The notes under the pieces were generated by a model. That model was not told where the DNA came from, ran no database searches, and worked only from the letters and a program-made list of their open reading frames with translations. The translations under genes and the position numbers were made by a program. Positions 16,185 through 21,133 of a stretch of DNA of 21,133 bases are shown here, piece by piece (within the stretch, counting starts at the first letter, position 1; every line of letters starts with the position of its first letter). The DNA is from Chara braunii (taxonomy: Eukaryota; Streptophyta; Charophyceae; Charales; Characeae), in assembly GCA_003427395.1 (NCBI GenBank), contig BFEA01000224.1, positions 216,425-237,557 of the forward strand, written 5' to 3'.

Positions 16185-17885
16185 GCAGAAACACTCATAT
16201 CCGTTCTCAACGTACGTCCTTAGATCTCCTCACTTCCTCGATCCTTTCCGCTTCCACGGTCCAAAGGCCACGTTCGTTGTCGCATATAGGAAGATCCCCG
16301 GGTGCCCTCGTCGATCTATAGTGCATGCAATATTCCCAGAGTCACGAAACCGCGCCGAGTTGACCTTCTAAGACAAGAAATCATGCAAAGCTTTAACACT
16401 TGGTCGTTTCGTAACTTGGTGAGGATGGATTGCAGTTTCGAGGAGGCTGCTAGCTGCTTCAACCACTCTAGACGTCACACTGAGGAAATTCCCATGGAGG
16501 ACGTGCTACGCGTGAAAAAGTTGTTCCGAGGACTTGTATTGACCCCAGCCGGCCGTAACCCAGGCAAGACGGTCGTACTCTGCCCTCGCTTGTATCATGA
16601 GGCTATGAGTGATTTGTTTGTTCGCAGTAGTGGATATGTAGTGGATCGTGACGACCGTTCTGAGGAGGACATGAAAGAAGAGCGCTCGGCCTATTTTTCG
16701 AAGAGACTGCATTTGGTCGGGAGATTGGACAATGGCGGCAAGATTGGTCTGGGTTACGCTATCCCGAAACATAAGGATCTAGACCGATATCGCCCTATCT
16801 GTCCAACCTTCAGTGAACCTTGTGCGCTGGGAAGTCGGAAAGTCGCTAAGGGGTTGAACCTACTTCTCAACCTCTTACCCCCACATCTCCATTTCAACCT
16901 TAATTCCGTCGGCGATTTGGGAGGACGACTCGAATTGATCAATCGAGCAGTAAGAAGAAGAGGACCCCGTGTGGTAATCATGGGAGCATCCTATGATATT
17001 AAGGACATGTTCTCGCGTTTACCACATCGTGCGATCCTCAGAGCCATTACGTATCTCCTGGAATGGCATGCGGAGAAGGGAAGAAAGGAAGTGTGGGTGA
17101 ATCCTAGAGGAAAAGGCGCATCTGTGGGACAAGGTGCACAAGAGAAAGGGTGGACTAGGCTATGTTTTCTTGATCTCTGGAATTTTGTATGTTTCAGCCT
17201 GTCTTTCACCTACACCTGAGCATCTGATATCGTGCTGAAACAAGAATTGGGCATCCCTATGGGCAACAGCATGAGCCCCCCTCTGGCCTGTATCATGTGC
17301 GCGTTCTCGGAATGGACGTTTCTGAGTAGCTTAGGTCGGTATAGGAATTCGGTTTTTGGAATCCGCCTGATGGATGATGTGTCCTTGTTTTGTCAGGCCA
17401 AGGAGAACGACGGTGCCTCGCTTTGCATAGCCTCGGACATTCGCAAGAATTCTGAAAGCTGTTATCCCCGGACCCTGTTCCTGAAAAGGACAAACGATGG
17501 GTCCGGGGGTTGGGAGTTCTTGGGCTGCACCCTCGAAATTCGCTCTGAGTACCCCTTTGTTGGCTGCTTCCAGAGGATTCGTAGTGAGGAGGAACTGATA
17601 CTGGGACAACAACAACTGTCCATCTGGGCAGGCCAGGATTTTGGGTCCTGGTCCACCAAGAGTATGAAAGCGGCAGCCATTTCTGGATGGCTAAATCGAA
17701 TCGATAGCAATACTTCGGTACGGGAAAAGATCCCGGGCCAAGTTCTTTTGCTCCGCACGGCCTATAACCGCAAAGGATTTTCTAACACCTTCTTTTCTCA
17801 GGCACTGGAGACTTTCGCAAGGAAAAGGGGCCCAATCTGGAATATAACGGCTAACCTCATCCGGTGCTTTGTTTGTTCAAATTAG
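16183..17885 (+). pseudogene. Penelope-like reverse transcriptase (broken)
   Basis: An N-terminal piece (16183 to about 16300) is in one frame; the main frame runs from about 16302 to TAG 17883-17885 with one TGA at 17217-17219. Landmarks in order: LVLTPAGRNPGKTVVLCP, GYAIPKHKDLDRYRPICPTF (fingers), motif A ASYDIKDMFSRLPH with catalytic Asp, motif B LGIPMGNSMSPPLACIM, motif C IRLMDDVSLFC with both Asp present, EFLGCTLEI, and a thumb-like helical end. PKHK, DIKDMF, GIPMG-SP and DD fit PLE-type RTs better than Ty3/gypsy or LINE RTs. There is no endonuclease domain, so it may be an endonuclease-deficient type or have lost it. A stop and a frameshift make it non-functional as it stands. Confidence 0.75.
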
Positions 17886-18080
17886 CGGCACTTCGGCTTG
17901 TCCAAGTAGGCCGTATGTTTTTCCATAGGCTTCGCAGAATTTGTAGGGTCACGTGGTAGGCAGCACAGCTATTTCCTTTTCTTTTGTTTTGTTTACTTGT
18001 TTGCGTGTGTTTTGCGTGTGTTCTAATCGAGGTCTGACTATATATCGCCCTTTCGCGATTTAGTACGCCTCTTTCAGCGG

Positions 18081-18234
18081 TACTTCACTGTTCGCTGCCG
18101 CTTGCAGTTGGGGCTATGTCCCCGCTGCCACCGGCAGTTTCTGGGGAAGTGGTGACACGAGGTAGTCTTGGTAGAAGGAAGGGGTGTTATCCCCTGAGGA
18201 GGCCACGACTGACACGTGGCCAAAACACGTGTCG
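18081..18234 (+). repeat. Single PLE 3' unit (right copy)
   Basis: Homologous to each of the two ~153-bp units at 2184-2490. It begins TACTTCACTG and ends CACGTGTCG. The upstream TATATATCGCC string is also shared. Only one unit is present here, which shows the left copy gained a unit or this one lost it. Confidence 0.8.
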
Positions 18235-18237
18235 GGA
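18191..18237 (+). ncRNA. Degenerate hammerhead ribozyme
   Basis: CTGAGGA (18194-18200), stem II GGCCACG/CGTGGCC, stem III palindrome and GTC (18231-18233) followed by GGGA for stem I are all kept. The GAAA box reads AAAA (18222-18225). The changed base corresponds to G12, the general base of the reaction, so cleavage should be lost. Confidence 0.6.
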
Positions 18238-18388
18238 GCTATGTCAGAAGGGTGACGAGCTTCTATCATCATCACCCTAAGCTCATATGGAGCATCGCTG
18301 AATTTTTCGTCATTCTGTGACAATGTGTCTCGTGTGCTTCGAGTACATGTGACGCATGGCATTGCATGTTTTGCCCTTTTTGCCCTTT

Positions 18389-18403
18389 GGGTGGGTGGGT
18401 GGG
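18389..18403 (+). other. G-quadruplex motif (GGGT)3GGG
   Basis: Four G3 tracts with single-T loops, a pattern known to fold into very stable parallel quadruplexes. It lies about 10 bp beyond the point where homology between the two PLE copies ends. Confidence 0.75.
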
Positions 18404-18894
18404 CATGCCTAACCAATTCGGTCCCAGGCCGCTGTCTGAACGGGCCTGGGCGCAGACACTTCGGCCCCCAACCTGAAGCCACGAGGCACACGCGAGGCAG
18501 GCCAGGCAGTCAACCAGCCAGGCCACTTTGCATATGGCAAAGTGCCTGGCCGAGGAGAGTTCACTGGGGCCCTTGCGGGTGCTGATGAGGCAGCACTGCT
18601 GGACCTAGCGCTCGCGGGTTGCTGCGGTAGCACTAGAGGCAAGTGTGTGCGCGCATGAGGTCGTGCGGGAGGAAGGGCGCTGCTGACGGCAGCACCATAG
18701 GCAGCCATCGTAGCCGGGCCCCGCTTGGACGTAGCCAGTGGAGGCGGTCGTGGTGGTCTTCGTGTATCAGGGAGAAGGCGTTGGTGTAGAAGGCGAGGGT
18801 GAGAGAGAGAGAGAGGGAGAGATGAGGTTGATGATGTGAGGGCTCATACCTGGTCTTGGCGATGGTCTACAAGGGTCGACATCTTCATGTACTT
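18404..18894. other. Unassigned GC-rich region with a long hairpin
   Basis: No convincing gene. A strong inverted repeat at 18517-18550 pairs GCCAGGCCACTTTGC with GCAAAGTGCCTGGC (14 bp, one bulged base, ATATG loop). A GA-rich stretch (about 18800-18823) follows. Open frames on both strands here are Ala/Arg/Pro-rich and look fortuitous. Confidence 0.45.
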
Positions 18895-18899
18895 CGGGT

Positions 18900-19040
18900 C
18901 TGCTGCTGACGTCAACAGGTTGCATTGTCAATTCGTAGGATGGGAGTGGCTGCCTGAACGTAGTCTGGTTCTGCTGCTGACGTCAGCAGGTTGCATTGTC
19001 AATTCGTAGGCTGGTAGTGGTTGCGTGAAGGTAGTCTGTG
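18900..19040. repeat. Two tandem 71-bp repeats
   Basis: CTGCTGCTGACGTC starts at 18900 and again at 18971, and the copies share GGTTGCATTGTCAATTCGTAGG and a GTAGTCTG end. The second copy contains CTGCTGACGTCAGCAG, a perfect 16-base palindrome around TGACGTCA. Confidence 0.75.
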
Positions 19041-19400
19041 CGCTGAGCGCCAAGTAGGAGGAAGGGCTCAGGATACATATGTTGGTGATGATGAGAGTAC
19101 GCTCTCATTGACCTTCGGTTTCGGTGCTTTGGTTCTCCGTTGGTGCAATATCGGTGCATTTCTGCTTTCTGGATGGCGTTGGACTTTCTGGCTTTCAATG
19201 TGATTTTGCATTCTGGATTTCCGTCATTTCGCTACGGCTCATTTTCATTGCACCTGCAAGGATTTGTTATATATTTCTAGCATGTATGACAAAAAATCAA
19301 CTTGAATGAAGAAATCAGTTAGATTAATTTGCGAAAAAGAAAGAAAGAAAAGAAAAAAGGAGTGGCCATTGTGGATGAGAAGAGTGTATGAGCCAGCGTT
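19041..19400. other. Unassigned
   Basis: No recognisable coding or structural feature. An AG-rich stretch (GAAAAAGAAAGAAAG) occurs near 19333-19358. Confidence 0.35.
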
Positions 19401-19484
19401 GGTCAGATCCCGACTGTGGCCCAGCCGGCCTTGTCCAGCACTGGTCAGATCGGGATCGTCTCCCAGCCGGCCTTGTCCACAATG
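19401..19484. repeat. Two tandem 42-bp repeats
   Basis: GGTCAGATC occurs at 19401 and 19443, and CCCAGCCGGCCTTGTCCA at 19420 and 19462, giving a 42-bp period. A weaker third copy may run on to about 19515 (TCTCAGTCAACGTTGGCC). Confidence 0.7.
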
Positions 19485-19550
19485 GGATTGTGTCTCAGTC
19501 AACGTTGGCCATGATGGGTGATGAGAGGGGGGTATGATCGGTAGGGCCTA

Positions 19551-19551
19551 G

Positions 19552-19608
<57 letters not shown>

Positions 19609-19655
19609 TTTTTTTTTTTTTTTTTTTTTTCTTCTTCTTCTTCTTCTTCGGCTTC

Positions 19656-19703
<48 letters not shown>

Positions 19704-19724
19704 TTTTTTTTTTTTTTTTTTTTT
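19551..19724. repeat. Compound microsatellite (GTT)n-T25-(CTT)n-(GTT)n-T24
   Basis: GTT repeats run from 19551 to 19605, T25 to 19630, CTT repeats to about 19649, a GGCTTCTT interruption, GTT repeats to 19700, then T24 (19701-19724). The order GTT-then-T occurs twice, so the whole may be a duplication. On the minus strand it is a poly(A)/CAA-rich tail, which could mark the 3' end of a retroposon lying to the right. Confidence 0.85.
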
Positions 19725-20345
19725 AATTCAAAAGCCCAGGTTGTTGTAGAGGTGGGATACTAGACGGATGGCAGTCACCCACAGTACTCGGCGACTCGGT
19801 TGTCCAGATGAACCCCTCTGAAGACCCTACCCACCCTTCCTCTTATCTTTTTGCCCCGGCGCACCGCCACCCCCGCTGTCCTACCCTAGTGTTAACCACC
19901 TAGGACCATCACCCATTGCCATCTTGGCGGGGTGACCTGACCAGACAGTGGTTGCAGGTACAGGGGCTAAGCAGAGATGCCTACCCCCTGCTCAGCCCCG
20001 GTTGAAGCAGACGCCGTGCAAGGCTGATTGCACGGGGACTTCGGGAGCTAGGTTTGAACATGCTACTACAGGTCTTCATGAGGGTGCACAGTGACTGGCC
20101 AGATATGAGAAGGAGGACTGTTTTCTGCCAACGAGCTTGCCCAGATACATTCATCATTGTCAAATTTGTAGACTGGAGGAACGATGCCCATCTTGTCACA
20201 GAAATGAGATGGACAGAGGGTCCCCCCCCAAAAAGGAGGAAATCGGGTCAGACGGTACTGCGAATGGTTTGCAGTGTGTTTTGTGCAAGGTGTAATAAAG
20301 TCCGTGTGGTGTAGCATTCCTGCCATTTGTGGCTGTTTTGTCCAA
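19725..20345. other. Unassigned region with two adjacent hairpins
   Basis: No clear gene. Inverted repeats: 19963-19999 (GGGGCT/AGCCCC plus AGCAG/CTGCT) and 20014-20035 (CCGTGCAA/TTGCACGG, 8 bp, 6-base loop). On the minus strand TGTTCAAACC (20060-20051) resembles a pol III B box and the sequence ends in the poly(A) of 19724-19701, so a retroposon on the minus strand is possible, but no good A box or target duplication was found. Confidence 0.35.
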
Positions 20346-20355
20346 CCCTCTCTGT

Positions 20356-20527
20356 TTTTTTTTTGTTGTTTTTTCTTTGGACGGCCGTGAGATATCATCT
20401 TGAACTGACCGGCCCCTGATAATGCAGAATGGCTTTATTCCCATTCAGCTGGTTCCGTCTGGATTCGAACTTGGGGCTGTATGTCAACAGTTCCTAGGTG
20501 GACCAACTGGGCCAGGCCCGCCGGTAG
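20356..20527 (-). mobile_element. tRNA-derived SINE, ~172 bp
   Basis: On the minus strand the head has a pol III A box TGGCCCAGTTGG (20514-20503) and a B box GTTCGAATCC (20470-20461) at tRNA-like spacing. A ~90-base unrelated body follows, then an A-rich tail (T-rich at about 20355-20380 on the plus strand). CCCTCTCTGT flanks both ends (20346-20355 and 20528-20537) as a target duplication. The T-arm does not fold into a proper stem around the B box, so this is not a working tRNA. SINEs are mobilised by LINE machinery; none is seen here. Confidence 0.75.
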
Positions 20528-20537
20528 CCCTCTCTGT

Positions 20538-20837
20538 GTTTTGGGAGCGGTACATGCCTCATAATTTTGTTCAATGGCTGCAGGATTTTTGGTCTGATTG
20601 TCCAAATAGGTGCCGGCTTAGTAGCAAGGACCTGTAACCACGCAGTTCTACTCCCCACTCCCTTAACCATCCAGTTCTCTATGCACCACCGTAACCATCC
20701 AGTTCTACCCACCACAGTGGGGTATTTGACAGGAATAACCAGAGATTGTATCCCCAGTTCATTGAGTGTAATCTAGCAAGGGTAGGTTCTTACCTGATCA
20801 CCCTTGTGCTTCAATTGTGTCAAAGGCATCCCATTGG
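20538..20837. other. Unassigned
   Basis: No domain-bearing frame. A short near-repeat (AACCATCCAGTTCT at about 20663 and 20693, and CACGCAGTTCTACTCCCCAC versus CCAGTTCTACCCACCAC) is visible at 20639-20720. Confidence 0.35.
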
Positions 20838-21050
20838 CGAATAATGTGCATGTTAACTCCCAGGTCTTGACTGCACTCAAAGACTGTTGTGAAAGAGGGG
20901 AGCCAGCTGCTTGTGGTCCGTTTGCTCACCCTGATTCTCTATGCACGAATAACGTGCATGTTACCTCCCAGGCCTTGAGCGGACTCAAAGACTCTTGCAC
21001 GAGGTGAAGCAGCTGCTGGTGGTCCGTCTGGTCACGCTGATTCTATAAGC
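20838..21050. repeat. Two tandem 108-bp repeats
   Basis: CGAATAATGTGCATG at 20838 and CGAATAACGTGCATG at 20946 begin two diverged copies that share CTCCCAGG, ACTCAAAGACT, GGTCCGT and CTGATTCT. The second copy ends near 21050. Confidence 0.75.
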
Positions 21051-21090
21051 ATGACTCTGGAGTCCCGCAGATTCGAACATTGGAAGCTAC

Positions 21091-21093
<3 letters not shown>

Positions 21094-21121
<28 letters not shown>
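21094..21121. repeat. T28 homopolymer
   Basis: Twenty-eight T residues. On the minus strand this could be the poly(A) tail of a retroposon whose body lies beyond the right end of the window. It is followed by AAACGGGCCCAG, loosely like AATTCAAAAGCCCAG after the T24 at 19724. Confidence 0.7.
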
Positions 21122-21125
<4 letters not shown>

Positions 21126-21133
21126 GGGCCCAG

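Larger units (their letters stand above)
16183..18380 (+). mobile_element. Penelope-like element, longer copy
   Basis: This carries an RT gene with motifs A, B and C, the 3' region and one hammerhead unit. It is homologous to the truncated copy at 1516-2630 from 17438 onward and in the same orientation. The left boundary is not sharp: RT-like peptide begins in a different frame at about 16183, where the minus-strand CCHC gene also starts. The right boundary is where homology with the left copy stops (about 18378). No GIY-YIG endonuclease is visible on either side of RT. Confidence 0.65.

Noticed and set aside
15707-16321. Plus-strand open frame of about 200 codons
   Set aside because: Antisense of the CCHC coiled-coil gene, with no recognisable domain.
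18588-18615. CTGATGAG resembling a hammerhead core
   Set aside because: No GAAA box after a stem II and no cleavage triplet in the right place.
19552-19749. Open frame of poly-Leu/Phe/Ser/Cys
   Set aside because: Pure translation of the GTT/T/CTT microsatellite.
19725-20100. Second SINE on the minus strand
   Set aside because: Poly(A) and a B-box-like TGTTCAAACC exist, but the A box is poor and no target duplication was found.
20455-20527. Functional minus-strand tRNA gene
   Set aside because: A and B boxes are good but the T-arm does not pair around TTCGAAT and the sequence continues into a tailed SINE body.

Overview
The window is a stack of transposable elements from a eukaryotic nuclear genome. 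I see no host gene, rRNA or functional tRNA. A primer-binding site matching the 3' end of plant-type initiator Met tRNA points to the green lineage. The style of the Penelope-like and CCHC-containing proteins makes me suspect a charophyte alga such as Chara, but that is an inference from recall.

Layout: 468-1208 is a short non-autonomous hAT-like element with CAGGGTTGCC ends and an 8-bp target duplication. 1516-2630 is a 5'-truncated Penelope-like element (PLE) holding the end of a reverse transcriptase (RT) and two tandem ~153-bp units, each with a hammerhead-ribozyme core. 2813-2895 and 15425-16184 are two halves of one minus-strand gene encoding a CCHC zinc-knuckle protein. A 12.5-kb Ty3/gypsy-type LTR retrotransposon (2896-15424) splits that gene; its 4-bp duplication TCGT restores the broken reading frame. 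A second, longer PLE copy (about 16183-18380) follows, with RT motifs A, B and C and a third hammerhead that has lost an essential G. The rest (18380-21133) holds a strong G-quadruplex motif, three minisatellite pairs, a compound GTT/T/CTT microsatellite and a tRNA-derived SINE with clear target duplications.

The Ty3/gypsy element has ~2.36-kb LTRs, a reduced gag with one CCHC knuckle, aspartic protease, RT, RNase H, a PHD-finger-like zinc module between RNase H and integrase, a DDE integrase, and at least two extra genes (ORF A, ORF B) joined to integrase and to each other by ATGA stop/start overlaps. Each LTR also holds an open frame of about 145-163 codons downstream of its TATA box. The element is dead: RT motif C reads YMGD instead of YxDD, and several in-frame stops and frameshifts are present. 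LTR copies differ at roughly 5-6% of positions in the stretch I compared by hand, so the insertion is not recent.

The most unusual signals are the tandem hammerheads whose unit boundary falls on the predicted self-cleavage site and whose stem III is an 8-base palindrome, the PHD-like module in a Ty3/gypsy pol, and the ATGA-coupled extra ORFs.
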